This document shows, one piece after another, positions 27,172 to 37,370 of a stretch of 64,000 nt of DNA. Origin of the DNA: Nostoc sp. UHCC 0702 (GTDB lineage: Bacteria > Cyanobacteriota > Cyanobacteriia > Cyanobacteriales > Nostocaceae); NCBI GenBank assembly GCA_017164015.1, contig CP071065.1, forward strand, positions 1,057,409-1,121,408, written 5' to 3'. The position numbers and the translations under genes are program-made. The notes under the pieces were generated by a model. It was given only the letters and a program-made list of their open reading frames with translations, was not told where the DNA came from and did no database searches. Positions within the stretch are counted from its first letter, which is position 1; the number at the start of each line of letters is the position of its first letter.

Positions 27172-27969
27172 ATGACTAAGTTTATGCAAACATCCCTGCG
27201 ATCGCGTCAGCATTCCCTGATTCACAAACTGGCAAATTGCATTGAAGAAATTTGGCAAACTTACCTAGATTTATCTGCCTATCAAGTTCCAGAAGATTTA
27301 GGTTATGTTGAAGGTTGCCTAGAAGGACAGCGGCTAGTCATTGAAAATCATTGCTACCAGACACCGCAGTTTCGCAAGCTTCATTTGGAATTAGCTCAGG
27401 TAGGCAATTCACTGGATATTCTTCACTGCGTGATGTTCCCCAATCCTGAATATGCTTTACCAATTTTTGGAGCGGATGTGGTGGGAGGGCGAGAAAGCAT
27501 CAGTGCTGCAATTGCTGATTTGTCTCCCATCGCTAGCGATCGTTCATTGCCAAAAAACTACCAAACAGCTTTATCAACTTTATCTGCCATCGAATTTTCT
27601 CAACCACGCGCTTTGCCCCAGTGGGCTGATATTTTTTCCGATTTTTGTCTGTTTGTGCGCCCAATTGGCACGCTAGAAGAAGAGGCTTTTCTAATGCGAG
27701 TTCGAGAATTTTTAACCTTACATTGTCAAATTGCCAGTACAACAACTTCTTTAACTTCGCGCCTTGAAGTAGCTAAAGTTCTCGCAGGGCAACAATATTA
27801 CTGCACAAAACAGCAACAGAATGATAAAACTCGCCGAGTTCTAGAAAAATCCTTTGGATCAGAATGGACAGAACGTTATATGTCTACCATGCTTTTTGAC
27901 TGTACTGTTCACAGTCAACAGTCATCAGTCATAGGAAAACACGGGAAGCGGGAAACTCAGTCACTTTAG
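27172..27969 (+). CDS. pcyA: Phycocyanobilin:ferredoxin oxidoreductase PcyA
   Basis: This 265-residue bilin reductase makes phycocyanobilin from biliverdin by two ferredoxin-dependent two-electron steps. The PcyA-specific residues are present: Glu73 ('KLHLELAQVG'), His85 ('LDILHCVMFP') and Asp102 ('IFGADVVGG'); the C-terminal 'KTRRVLEKSFGSEWTERYMS' is typical. The first ATG has GGAGAG about 6 bp upstream. The last 25 residues ('VHSQQSSVIGKHGKRETQSL') extend past the usual end and look as though a short-tandem-repeat type sequence has replaced the normal stop. The PEB synthases PebA/PebB are not in the window. Confidence 0.95.
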   Translation: MTKFMQTSLRSRQHSLIHKLANCIEEIWQTYLDLSAYQVPEDLGYVEGCLEGQRLVIENHCYQTPQFRKLHLELAQVGNSLDILHCVMFPNPEYALPIFGADVVGGRESISAAIADLSPIASDRSLPKNYQTALSTLSAIEFSQPRALPQWADIFSDFCLFVRPIGTLEEEAFLMRVREFLTLHCQIASTTTSLTSRLEVAKVLAGQQYYCTKQQQNDKTRRVLEKSFGSEWTERYMSTMLFDCTVHSQQSSVIGKHGKRETQSL

Positions 27970-28021
27970 TGCTGAGAGGGAAGCGACACGTGCGGTTTTA
28001 ACCCCAGTGGTCTTTTCAATA

Positions 28022-28555
28022 TTAATTAGTCCCGTGGTGTGGGTCTTCAATATACTTTCTAATAGCCTCACTGCTAACATTAAGAGCTGTTGATACGAAA
28101 TAACTACTAGTCCATAAGCTTGGTAGTTTCAATAGTTCAGGGAATTCTTTTCGTAAATAGAAACTCGAACGTCCTTTAAATGCTTTGACTACTATTTGCG
28201 GCGTGTCAGTCGGCGTACTCGTAGTGTCACAGTAGTAATTATAGTGTTGGCTTGTTCGTATCAAAGAAAGTATTCCATGAACGAGTAAGCTTTTTCTAAG
28301 AGGTTGTTTTAAAAGTTTTGGGCGAATATAATTCGCTACTACACAGGCAAAGTCCCTTCGGGTTCGGGGGTGACGCTCCTTCGTCGCTAACGCTTCGCTA
28401 ACGCAATCGACGGGAACCGCCAAGACTGCGACCCCCTCACCGCCTACGCGGACTAACCAAAAATTAGGTCTTTTAAACCCACGGAGGTGGGTTTCGTCTG
28501 TGTAGACGCGATTTCTAATCGCCCTGCTGAGTAGTATATTAGACTTTTCAAACAT
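28022..28555 (-). pseudogene. IS200/IS605 TnpA remnant with inserted repeat
   Basis: The last 70 residues match the C-terminal part of TnpA Y1 transposases ('KAFKGRSSFYLRKEFPEL', 'KLPSLWTSSYFVSTALNVSS', 'IRKYIE'). The HUH histidine pair that should precede them is lost ('HYNYYCDTT'). The N-terminal half is unrelated and includes a GC-rich palindromic cassette (about 28340-28425) like those at 15.7 and 20.1 kb. The frame is open, but the catalytic site is not intact, so it is treated as a dead fragment. Confidence 0.65.
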
Positions 28556-29120
28556 CCTCTAACTACAAAAAATTTTGGGACGACGCTGCACAGCTACCGC
28601 CTTGATTTGACAGCACCTACAAAAATAGCGATCGCAGTTCCCGCATCCACTGCTATAAAGGCATTAATGCCTATAATACTTATGGAGTATGGCTTATAGC
28701 TTTTCTTAGTGCCATTCTCTTATAGGTGAAGACTCCATGCTGGGAGGTGGCTGTCCCTATCATTTCATTGTAGAACTGCATGTGCAACAATCACAGCAAA
28801 TCAATGAAACATTATTAAGAGAAATTATTGAACGTCAAAAACCAGCTTTTTGTACGTATGACTTAGATATTCAGTATTTTTAGTTATATTTTGCATTAAC
28901 TTTGAAGGCTGTGAGATACCCAATTTCTTCAATAAGTCAGTGAGCTGACCACGCTCACTGAGCAAAATTATTACAATGGACTATTAGCAATGAAAATCGG
29001 TATTTAACCTTATTTAATTTAGTTTCTACGTTTACTTCAACCTGCTTCAGAGTTCAAAATACGTTATAAATTGTAACCTTATAGAAAGATTCTTGATTTG
29101 ATATTAGTAAATAGCTAATA
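28556..29120. other. Intergenic region holding only a gene fragment
   Basis: This is 565 bp with one short frame (28737-28883, listed separately) and AT-rich DNA before the CHAT-CHASE2 gene. There is a short CGCTCACTGAG-type inverted repeat near 28945. No other gene is apparent. Confidence 0.5.
28737..28883 (+). pseudogene. Short frame, possible 3' fragment of a larger gene
   Basis: 48 residues, opening 'MLGGGCPYHFIVELHV' and ending 'ETLLREIIERQKPAFCTYDL'. The last part resembles the C-terminus of phage-tail baseplate-type proteins ('..I..EKPAHT.Y.L'), in which case this is the end of a lost gene. There is no Shine-Dalgarno. The evidence is weak; it could equally be chance. Confidence 0.3.
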
Positions 29121-31475
29121 ATGCTAAAAGTAGCAAAAAAAATCGAGAAATCCACTATGAGTAAGTTAGTAGTGATTAACCTAGAAAAAGGTAATTTGAT
29201 TGACGGTTTTTCTCCTGTCACTGCCCAGATATGGGATAATAAAACTCGACCTATACAATTTACAGGTAGTTTACCATCAGCACCAGAAATTTCAGAAACT
29301 TATAAAAGGTTTAAAATAATTTATCAATCGCTCTATCATGCAATCAGAAGGCGTTCTCGACTAGAAATTGAAGACGTTGGCTTAACAAATGTGAGTGAAG
29401 TTGACTTCACAGAAGTTTCCCATCTGTTACAGGAACAAATAAATATTTGGTTAAACTCAAACTCTTTTCGGAGCATAGACCAACAATTACGAGCGCGATT
29501 GCTTTTAAACGAAGAAATTCAAATAATTATCGAAACAAGTGATAGCTTACTGCAAAAGCTTCCTTGGCATCTATGGAATTTCTTTGATGACTACCAAAAT
29601 GCTGAAGTAGCACTAAGTATACCAAAATATGAAAAAATTAAAACCTTCAGAAAAAATCATATTAATAAAGTTAGAATTTTAGCTGTTTTAGGTAATAGTG
29701 AAGGAATTAATATCGAGCAAGACCGAGCAGTGCTTGAGCAGTTGCCAAATGCTACAACAATATTTTTAGTAGAACCCTCACGCCAAGAATTTGATCAGTG
29801 GCTTTGGCATCAAGATGGTTGGGATATTTTATTTTTTGCTGGGCATAGTCAAAGTTATGGAAATACAGGTTCTATTCAAATTAATCAAACCAGTAGTTTA
29901 AAGATATCTGAATTAAAAAATGCTTTAAAATATGCGATTAAGCGTGGTCTGAGGTTAGCAATTTTCAACTCTTGCGATGGTTTGGGACTAGCAAATCAGT
30001 TAGCTCAGTGGCATATTCCCCAACTTATTGTCATGCGAGAAAATGTGCCAGATGTGGTAGCACAAACATTTTTAAAGTATTTTCTCACAGCTTTTGCTGA
30101 TAATCAATCTTTCTATTTAGCAGTGCGGTATGCGCGAGAAAGGTTGCAAGGTTTAGAAGATGACTTTCCTGGTGCTTCTTGGCTACCCACAATTTGTCAA
30201 AATCCAGCAGAAGAACCACCTACTTGGAATGAATTATGCGGTAAAACCAGCAAAATTTCTTTTTCTTGGTTCAACAAGCAAAGTCTGCAAAAAGTTTTGC
30301 TGACAAGTCTAGTAGTGACTGGCTTATTGTTGGGAGTGCGATCGCAAGGAATAATTCAAGAATGGGAACTAAAAGCTTTTGATGGTATGATGCGGCTTAG
30401 ACCTGATGAAGGGTCAGATCAACGCCTGTTATTGGTGACAGTTACCGAAGCTGATATTCAAGCTCAACAAAAAAGGCAAAAGTCGTCTTTATCAGATGAT
30501 GTATTAGCGCAATTATTGCAGATATTAGCAAAATCAAAGCCGAGAGCTATAGGTTTAGATATCTATCGTGATTTTCCAGTAGAATCTCAATATCCAGATT
30601 TAGCAGTTGAGTTGCGACAGAATCAAAACTTTTTTGCAATCTGTAAAGTTAGCGAAAGTAGCAAAAACGGTGTTTCACCTCCACCAGAAATTCCGACTCA
30701 ACGTCTAGGCTTTAGTGATATAGTCCGCGATGGCGATTTTATTGTTCGTCGTCATTTGCTAATTTTAACCCCAGATCCGCAATCACCTTGTAAAACCAGT
30801 TATTCATTAGGAGTACGGTTAGCTAGTCAATACTTAGCACAACAAGGTATTTCGCTGCAAATTAATGATCAAGGACAGTTACAGGCTGGTAAAGTAGTTT
30901 TTAAACCTATAGACGTTCCTACAGGTAGTTACCAACAATTTGACGCACGCGGACATCAAATCCTGCTGAATTATCGCTCTACAAAGCAGATTGCCCGGCA
31001 AGTAACTCTGACACAGATTTTAAATGGTCAATTCGATTCTAACTGGATTAGCGATCGCATCGTCTTAATAGGCGTTAATGCTGAAAGTATAAAAGACGCT
31101 TTCCTAACACCTTACAGTATGGGGACTATGCCTTACAAAGAAGTCCCAGGAGTATTACTTCATGCCGAGATGGTAAGTCAGATACTCAGTGCAGTTTTAG
31201 ATCATCGACCTCTATTGTGGGTTTGGCCTTCATGGATTGAGGCTTTTTGGATTTGGGGTTGGTCTTTGATCGGCGGTATGGTAGCTTTATATAGTGTCAC
31301 AAGATTGCAACTAGCATTGATAGCTAGTGCTGCAATCACTCTTTTATATGGATGCTGTTTTGGTCTGTTGCTGTATGGAGGTTGGATACCATTTTTACCT
31401 CCAGCTATTGTATTGATAAGTACTGCTTGTATCTTGATGTCATACAATTCATTGTCAATCAATCAGAAAAAATAG
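29121..31475 (+). CDS. CHAT-CHASE2 fusion protein (caspase-like peptidase plus sensor)
   Basis: This is a 784-residue protein. Residues of about 140-370 form a CHAT domain (caspase family) with the catalytic pair His242 ('FFAGHSQ') and Cys285 ('IFNSCDG'). A membrane helix follows at about 390-410 ('VLLTSLVVTGLLLGV'). A CHASE2 extracytoplasmic sensor domain occupies about 415-695 ('ELKAFDGMMRLRPDEG', 'PRAIGLDIYRDFPVE', 'WISDRIVLIGV'), and three membrane helices end the protein. The layout suggests signal detection outside coupled to a cytoplasmic protease. The start may be residue 13 ('MSKLVV'). The DUF928 gene follows after 18 bp. Confidence 0.88.
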   Translation: MLKVAKKIEKSTMSKLVVINLEKGNLIDGFSPVTAQIWDNKTRPIQFTGSLPSAPEISETYKRFKIIYQSLYHAIRRRSRLEIEDVGLTNVSEVDFTEVSHLLQEQINIWLNSNSFRSIDQQLRARLLLNEEIQIIIETSDSLLQKLPWHLWNFFDDYQNAEVALSIPKYEKIKTFRKNHINKVRILAVLGNSEGINIEQDRAVLEQLPNATTIFLVEPSRQEFDQWLWHQDGWDILFFAGHSQSYGNTGSIQINQTSSLKISELKNALKYAIKRGLRLAIFNSCDGLGLANQLAQWHIPQLIVMRENVPDVVAQTFLKYFLTAFADNQSFYLAVRYARERLQGLEDDFPGASWLPTICQNPAEEPPTWNELCGKTSKISFSWFNKQSLQKVLLTSLVVTGLLLGVRSQGIIQEWELKAFDGMMRLRPDEGSDQRLLLVTVTEADIQAQQKRQKSSLSDDVLAQLLQILAKSKPRAIGLDIYRDFPVESQYPDLAVELRQNQNFFAICKVSESSKNGVSPPPEIPTQRLGFSDIVRDGDFIVRRHLLILTPDPQSPCKTSYSLGVRLASQYLAQQGISLQINDQGQLQAGKVVFKPIDVPTGSYQQFDARGHQILLNYRSTKQIARQVTLTQILNGQFDSNWISDRIVLIGVNAESIKDAFLTPYSMGTMPYKEVPGVLLHAEMVSQILSAVLDHRPLLWVWPSWIEAFWIWGWSLIGGMVALYSVTRLQLALIASAAITLLYGCCFGLLLYGGWIPFLPPAIVLISTACILMSYNSLSINQKK

Positions 31476-31493
31476 CAGACAGAGATTTTAAAA

Positions 31494-32312
31494 ATGAAAA
31501 TAGATTTTTGTTTCAAACCAATCAATGTAGCGTTGGGAATTATTTTTGCAACTGTTAGTATTACACAATTACCAGTAAAATCTCAGCAATCCAATAATAT
31601 ACGAGTCCGCTTTATCCAGCCTTCCTTAGAAAAAGAACCAGAAAACCGAGGCGCACCCAGAGATAGGTATGGAGCCGGAACTCGCGGCGATTGCCCTAAT
31701 GTAAATATACCTCTGACTGCATTAATACCTTTGATGCAAAAAAATCAGAGTCCAAAACAACTAAAACCGATAAATGTAGCTGCCACAAAATTTGCCTTGG
31801 GATTAACAGTTAATAAATTTCCTAAATTTTGGTTTTACTTTCCCTATACATCCCAAGATATTAACTCTGTCAAATTTGTCTTATTAGATGAGGAAAATAA
31901 TCCAGTAACGAAAGAACCTATTCCTATTACTATATCTGGTACACCAGGCATTATTAGCGTTTCCGTTCCCTCAACTGAAAAACCTTTAGAAATTGGCAAG
32001 TATTATCATTGGTATTTTTTAATTGATTGTAAAGATAAAAGCAACGCTGAAGATGTTGCAGTTGAAGGTTTAGTTCAACGAATAGAACCCAATTCTGATT
32101 TAATAAATAAATTAAAAACTGCAAAACCAAAACAACTTGTAGCTGTTTATGCTCAAGCAGGTATTTGGCAGGATGCACTCACTGCTATAGGTGAACTTCG
32201 CCGTAGTAAACCACAAGATAGCGCCCTCGCTTCTGATTGGCAAGAGTTGTTAAAATCTATCGATTTGGGCAATATTGCAACACAACCTATTACAAAGTGT
32301 TGTGAGCCTTAA
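31494..32312 (+). CDS. DUF928 domain exported protein
   Basis: This 272-residue protein has a signal peptide ('VALGIIFATVSITQLPVKSQ'). The DUF928 domain has the signature 'PRDRYGAGTRGDC' and 'LGLTVNKFPKFWFYFPYT', followed by a beta-rich region and a short helical C-terminus. DUF928 proteins are mainly cyanobacterial and of unknown function. They are often found beside CHASE2/CHAT genes, as here. It is co-transcribed with the CHAT-CHASE2 gene. Confidence 0.85.
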   Translation: MKIDFCFKPINVALGIIFATVSITQLPVKSQQSNNIRVRFIQPSLEKEPENRGAPRDRYGAGTRGDCPNVNIPLTALIPLMQKNQSPKQLKPINVAATKFALGLTVNKFPKFWFYFPYTSQDINSVKFVLLDEENNPVTKEPIPITISGTPGIISVSVPSTEKPLEIGKYYHWYFLIDCKDKSNAEDVAVEGLVQRIEPNSDLINKLKTAKPKQLVAVYAQAGIWQDALTAIGELRRSKPQDSALASDWQELLKSIDLGNIATQPITKCCEP

Positions 32313-32482
32313 TTCTATTTATAGCAGGGGACTGGGAAGTGGTCAGTTGGTTGGCAGTCGCATTAATAGCTACTGAAGCGGGTCTGATTGAATCAGCCGC
32401 TTCCGCTTCAATAGTTATACGGTTTTTTCAAAAATTAAATAAGATTCCTATGGCTAAAAATGCCTCACTAAGTTGATATTGC

Positions 32483-33358
32483 TTACTGCACAATCTGATT
32501 ACACCCATTAGCATCAGGAGGCGCTGTTTGTGTTGAGGCAGTTGTGAGTAGCAGTGAGTTAGGTGCTTGGCCTAAGCCATTACCTGTAGCAATTACATCA
32601 AAAATGACTCCGGCCGGGACTTGTTGATTCGCAACTTCTACTGTGATTGGTGGGTTGAAGGCATTATTGATTAATGGGTCAAATTGGTCAGGTAGAACTG
32701 GATTGAAGTTATAATTACCAGCCGTAAGTTCTGGGTAAGGAATAGCAGTTTTGGGTGTTAGGTCTGTGATACGAGTTTCATCCACATTTGGGCTAGAGGA
32801 TTTGCTAATACGGAAATCTATAACAGCGCTAGTTTCCGAAAAGCGATACCAACGTCCTTTAAATTTACCTGGATTAGGCTGTGTTAAATCCTCTGGAATC
32901 ACAAAGGGTGATTGATTAAATAATGGTTGACCTGAGGGGCCTTGTAGTGTTCCTGTTATCGCTACTGTATAAGCACTATTAGGCGCTCCTGTAAAGGTTC
33001 TAGAAGCAATTGTACTGCTAGTACCAGATTGCACAAAAAGTACCTCAATATTTCCTGGTGCTACATCTACATATTTACTAGCTTGACGAAAATCTACATT
33101 CCGCAAAACTTTTTTACCGTTGACAATGACATCAACTGGTGATGCAGTACTAACCGCAGCGTTAATAACTCTTAATTTGGTAGTGCATTTATAAGGATTT
33201 AGAAGAGGATCTAGAATATTTAATAGGCTTGCAGTGTAAAATTCTTGTACAGGCTTTGTAGATAGTTGAGAATTGGCTAAACTTTTGTATGGATAACTAG
33301 TCAAACTAATTAAAGATAATGTCAAAGCACCCAAGAATAATCGTCTTGTTAGAAACAT
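32483..33358 (-). CDS. DUF4397 domain exported protein
   Basis: This 291-residue protein has an N-terminal signal ('LFLGALTLSLISLTSYPYKSLA', in parts). The DUF4397 (beta-sandwich) pattern is 'LRVINAAVSTASPVDVIVNGKKVLRNVDFRQASKYVDVAPGNIEVLF' read in pieces, repeated more weakly in the second half ('FDPLINNAFNPPITVEV'). It is probably periplasmic or surface-exposed. It converges with the DUF928 gene, stop to stop, 170 bp apart. Confidence 0.8.
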   Translation of the reverse strand: MFLTRRLFLGALTLSLISLTSYPYKSLANSQLSTKPVQEFYTASLLNILDPLLNPYKCTTKLRVINAAVSTASPVDVIVNGKKVLRNVDFRQASKYVDVAPGNIEVLFVQSGTSSTIASRTFTGAPNSAYTVAITGTLQGPSGQPLFNQSPFVIPEDLTQPNPGKFKGRWYRFSETSAVIDFRISKSSSPNVDETRITDLTPKTAIPYPELTAGNYNFNPVLPDQFDPLINNAFNPPITVEVANQQVPAGVIFDVIATGNGLGQAPNSLLLTTASTQTAPPDANGCNQIVQ

Positions 33359-34120
33359 GTCTTCCTCCTATCGTGAGACAAAAATAACAAATGAGCAAAG
33401 TTTATCCTGCATAAAAAATGATGCGATAATCATCGCAAATATTTTTTATGTATGGGCTATAGATAATGCAATGGTAGATATTTAAGTTGAGAAGACACGT
33501 TATTTTTTTCTGTTGTTTTCCCAAACATTAAATAGTGTTGGTTCTTCAGTAACTAGTATGCTAAAGACACAGTAAACTATATACTAAAGAACCATAGTGT
33601 TTATGTGAAGAATATGAACAGTCTGCAAGTCTATCAATCTGTTCAAATCGTTCAAAATAAACATGAAGATTTTGTAATAAAAATGCTTGAGCATCTTTAT
33701 TAAAACAATAATTTATTTTTAAGTTCTCTTGTTTTTTGTATTCCTAATTTATTCTATGTTGCTCTCCCCACCTCGTTTAGCGCCACTACTTGTTGATAAT
33801 TACAAAAACTTTATTTGATTTCTTTACATACCTTAACATAGCTAATCTGGGAGAGGAAATTGATATTATCAATGATAATAATTTATTTTTCTCTATGACT
33901 AGCAAGCCTTCTAGCAACTGTTAAACATTGCCTAATTTATATTCTTTTAGGCAATGTCAAATCACTTTTTAACGAAAAAATCAGGGTTGTAGCTTCTAGG
34001 GAAGGTGCTGCCTGGGTTCTGTTTTAGGCAAAGTTAGTCAAGCGCGTAAGTTTCTGTACGATTGCTACCAGAACCCCTACTTTTGTTAAGTAGATGGGTA
34101 CAAATAAATATAATATGGAC

Positions 34121-34190
34121 TGTCCGAAGCGAGGAGGAACGACGAAGCAATCCCAGTCCGCAGCGATTGCTTCGTTCCTCGCTTCGGACA
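34121..34190. repeat. GC-rich perfect-end palindrome
   Basis: The arms TGTCCGAAGCGAGG and CCTCGCTTCGGACA are exact inverted copies enclosing a smaller CGAAGCAATC/GATTGCTTCG palindrome. The same core words occur in copy B of the dispersed element at 7.9 kb. Confidence 0.75.
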
Positions 34191-34410
34191 TATTACATTT
34201 AATTATGCCTACCTACTTAACCGTCAAGTGAGACAACCAACCAACACTAAAACCCCACTGGTTTGTTGAGTTTAGGAACTAAAGCGATCGCTCTTTCGGT
34301 CGCTGCTGTAAGTTCACAAGGAGCGTTCGTCGTCAACCGCCCTTCGTCTTCCAATTTTTATCTAGGTTTTATCATCTGTTGATGTCGTAACCTATGTGGC
34401 AATGGCTATA

Positions 34411-34544
34411 ATATCAAGTTCAGTTAATTACTTACGAGAAAGTTTATTTGGGGGGTAATGGCGAAGAAAAATAAAGTTTACCAATTCCCAATTCCCTATT
34501 CCCAACCTCCACAGGTATCATAAGTTTTTAAACGCAAATGGTAT
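34411..34544 (-). repeat. Dispersed inverted-repeat element, copy D (reverse, diverged)
   Basis: It starts ATATCAAGTTCAG...ATTACTTACGA and ends CCTCCACAGGTATCATAAG...GGTAT, the reverse complement of copies A and C with a shorter, diverged centre. Confidence 0.7.
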
Positions 34545-34549
34545 AATGC

Positions 34550-37318
34550 CTAAAGCCAATTACCTACTAAAACGTAAGGCGCCCAATAAAATGGATGTTC
34601 TTTATACTGCTTCAAAATAGACTCTTGGGCGCGCCGTAGAGCTTCTGCTTTAGTGATAATTGGATTGTTTTTTAACTGTCGATAGAATTCAGCCATGAGA
34701 ATGGATGTAGATTGATCATCTACTTGCCATAAAGAAGCGAGAGTACTACGGGCCCCTGAACGCACCGCCATTCCAGCTAATCCCAAAGCCGCTCGTTTAT
34801 CTCCAGTAGCCGTTTCACAAGCGCTCAAAACGAGTAATTCTATTGGCTTTAAGGCTCCCACTCGTGACCCTCTAGTATCCTCTCTGAATTGCAGTACCTC
34901 ACGCAGTTGCTTGGCATTAATCTTGCCATTCCACGCCAGAATAAATGTATCTTCCAGTTGGGAACTAAATTTACCGTGAGTTGCCAAATGTACAATAGCA
35001 AATGAATCAGAACTAATTTGCTTTTCGATGGTTGTACTAGTGAAAGTTTGATTGAGCAATTGTCTAGTAGGAATCACAGATTTAATTTCTTGTAATTCAT
35101 TGGCTACATTAGGTAAAGGACTAAAACCAAAGCGCGGTTCAGTAAGTCCTCCTGTGAACGCTTCAAATTTTTGTTTTTGTTGTTTTGGTTCTATTAGTTG
35201 TAAACCAGGAGATAAAGCAACGCTGTACTTTTCTACTAGATACTGCTTACCGTCATAGAGGGCTGCTATAGGAATGTTACGTAAAGAGCCATCCAGCACA
35301 AAAACTAATGTTTTTATCTTGTTTTGTGCTAATTCTTTTTCGGCAGGTTTGATTAACCAGTTATATACTTCTTGAGAAAGAATTTCGCGCTCACGAAAAG
35401 TATAACGTTGTTCTAAATTTTGCCGCAGTTTTTCTAAAGTGCTTTCTACTTCAGTTTTCGCTATATAAGTTCTGTAATGAGTCAGTTGTTTTTGCCGGGG
35501 TAATTTCACAATTACCTCTAGTCTGTCTGCCAAAATAATTGGATAGATGACTGCTGTTGGTGAATTGGCATTATCTACAATTTCATCAATCTCTGTTGGC
35601 TGGGCAATTATACAAGCATCTCGAAAAAAGTTATCTAATTCAGCCAATTGTAAAGCTTCAATTACGTTTCGAGCCTGTTTTAAATTTTCAGCACTAGGTC
35701 TTTCTGGTTGCAGCAATAAAGTTACTAGCTGCCGATATACTGGTTCTACTTGATCTCGAAAGTCAAATTGGATATCGGGATTGAGAGCTACTAAATCACT
35801 ACGTAAAGATTTAAGAATGGTTACAGCATCAGTGTATGCTGCTACGGCTTCTGGAAAGTTTTTCTGAGCTAAAAGTATACGACCTAATTGCCAGTACCAT
35901 TGATAAGTAATATCTCTTGTATTAATTATCTGGGTAAGCTTTAAAGCTGATTCAGTATATTTTTTAGCTATTTCCCATTGTTGGGCTTGTTCGTATAGTT
36001 GACCAAGATGACCCAATGCATATGATTCGGCTCTTTGGTCTTTGATAGCTTTGGCTTGTTGAATAGCTGTGTTTAGCAATTGGACGGTTTCATCTGGGCT
36101 GGAAACTGATTTTGCTTGTGCTTTTATGCCTTGATTAACACAGTGTAAACTTTCAGCAAAGTTAACTCTGGCGTAGATAGAAACTCGACTGGGAGTGAGA
36201 GTTTCCAATGTAGACTTGATCGAGGTCAAGTCTTGGGATGTTGGCTGTTGATGTAGATATAGCAAACCTCTTAAACGATTAAGTTGTGCTTGTAATGTAG
36301 CAATAGGTAAAGTAGAAATATCTACAGTTTTTTGATAAAAATCAAATGCATTGTTGTAGTAAGTTTTGGCTTGCTCTGTGATGCGTTTATGTCCACAAGA
36401 CAAAGGCAAAATATTCTCTTCTTCTGTGGTGTCTCGTAATAAACTTCTATTGGCAAAGGCGAGAGATGTATTACCTAAACTGAGATAAGTAGCAGCCAAA
36501 TTTTCCGAATCGCCTGATTGTTGAGCTAATTGCTCAGCTGTCAATAACGCCATCTGTGATTGTTCGAGTTGATTTACAACTCGCAAAACATTACCGAGAC
36601 TACGCAAAGCCAAGATTTGTAAAGATGAGGAATTTCTTTGTTGCAAGGTTTGCAATTGTTCTTTTGTGATTTCGCAGTTTTGATTTTCAAGCTCTAAAGT
36701 TTTGAGTAAAGTTTTACAAGCCCTTGGGTAAAGACCCAAATCTTGCATGGCTTGAGCTTGGTTAATCTGGCTTTTAATTGCACCATTTTGATTACCAAGA
36801 TTTTGATAAATTTTAGCTGCTTGTTGCCAAGTTGTTAAGGCTGCTCCTGATTCTCCCACTGCTAGTTGCAACTTTCCTTGGATGTCCAATGTGGAACCGA
36901 GGATTTGCTGTTGTGCTGGTGATTTTGGCTGTGTTTGCAGAATATTTAAGCTGGTAGCGATCGCTTGTTTTGCTTGCTCCCACTTTCCAAGTTGTTGAGC
37001 TGTTAGGGAAAGATTGCTCAAGGCCATAGCTTGGTTAAGTTTATCACCTCGCGCGGCAAAAGCTGCGGCAACCTGTAACCAAACCCCCAGGGCTGACTCA
37101 AATTCTCTATTTTGGTAAAGCAATTTCCCTTGTTCTACCAACTGCAAAGGCTCTTTTTGAGTTTGGACAATCGCAGTTGACGCCCAAACATCACTAGTAA
37201 CTAAGACTCCTCCCACGGAGGATAAAAATAACACCACTGCTAAAATGAGCGATCGCACTTGACTACCATAGAAAAACCTGGCTTTGCGCGATCGCCATCT
37301 GTGCTGTTTTTTATGCAT
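34550..37318 (-). CDS. CHAT domain protein with N-terminal TPR repeats
   Basis: This 922-residue protein has a signal peptide or anchor ('SLILAVVLFLSSVGGVLVT'), then about ten TPR-type helical repeats (about 60-510; examples 'AMALSNLSLTAQQLGKWEQAK' in parts and 'AVAAYTDAVTIL'), then a C-terminal CHAT peptidase domain (about 600-922). The dyad is His781 ('VHLATHGKF') and Cys834 ('LVLSACETATG'). Such TPR-CHAT proteins are common in filamentous cyanobacteria. It lies 178 bp after the TpsA gene on the same strand, separated by a palindromic repeat, and is probably part of that transcription unit. Confidence 0.88.
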   Translation of the reverse strand: MHKKQHRWRSRKARFFYGSQVRSLILAVVLFLSSVGGVLVTSDVWASTAIVQTQKEPLQLVEQGKLLYQNREFESALGVWLQVAAAFAARGDKLNQAMALSNLSLTAQQLGKWEQAKQAIATSLNILQTQPKSPAQQQILGSTLDIQGKLQLAVGESGAALTTWQQAAKIYQNLGNQNGAIKSQINQAQAMQDLGLYPRACKTLLKTLELENQNCEITKEQLQTLQQRNSSSLQILALRSLGNVLRVVNQLEQSQMALLTAEQLAQQSGDSENLAATYLSLGNTSLAFANRSLLRDTTEEENILPLSCGHKRITEQAKTYYNNAFDFYQKTVDISTLPIATLQAQLNRLRGLLYLHQQPTSQDLTSIKSTLETLTPSRVSIYARVNFAESLHCVNQGIKAQAKSVSSPDETVQLLNTAIQQAKAIKDQRAESYALGHLGQLYEQAQQWEIAKKYTESALKLTQIINTRDITYQWYWQLGRILLAQKNFPEAVAAYTDAVTILKSLRSDLVALNPDIQFDFRDQVEPVYRQLVTLLLQPERPSAENLKQARNVIEALQLAELDNFFRDACIIAQPTEIDEIVDNANSPTAVIYPIILADRLEVIVKLPRQKQLTHYRTYIAKTEVESTLEKLRQNLEQRYTFREREILSQEVYNWLIKPAEKELAQNKIKTLVFVLDGSLRNIPIAALYDGKQYLVEKYSVALSPGLQLIEPKQQKQKFEAFTGGLTEPRFGFSPLPNVANELQEIKSVIPTRQLLNQTFTSTTIEKQISSDSFAIVHLATHGKFSSQLEDTFILAWNGKINAKQLREVLQFREDTRGSRVGALKPIELLVLSACETATGDKRAALGLAGMAVRSGARSTLASLWQVDDQSTSILMAEFYRQLKNNPIITKAEALRRAQESILKQYKEHPFYWAPYVLVGNWL

Positions 37319-37370
37319 ATTTGATTGATTATGTCAAGTAAGGGATTACCAAGAAATAAATTATCCAATT

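Larger units (their letters stand above)
33359..34549. other. 1.2-kb gene-poor region with repeats
   Basis: No credible gene on either strand. It contains AT-rich DNA (33400-33950), an inverted repeat of about 70 bp at 34121-34190 (arms TGTCCGAAGCGAGGA / TCCTCGCTTCGGACA) and a truncated copy of the dispersed inverted-repeat element (34411-34544). The DUF4397 promoter lies at its left end. Confidence 0.6.

Noticed and set aside
28737..28883. Contractile injection or phage-tail locus
   Set aside because: Only one 48-residue fragment resembles a tail protein end; no other tail, baseplate or sheath gene is nearby, so it is listed only as a weak fragment.
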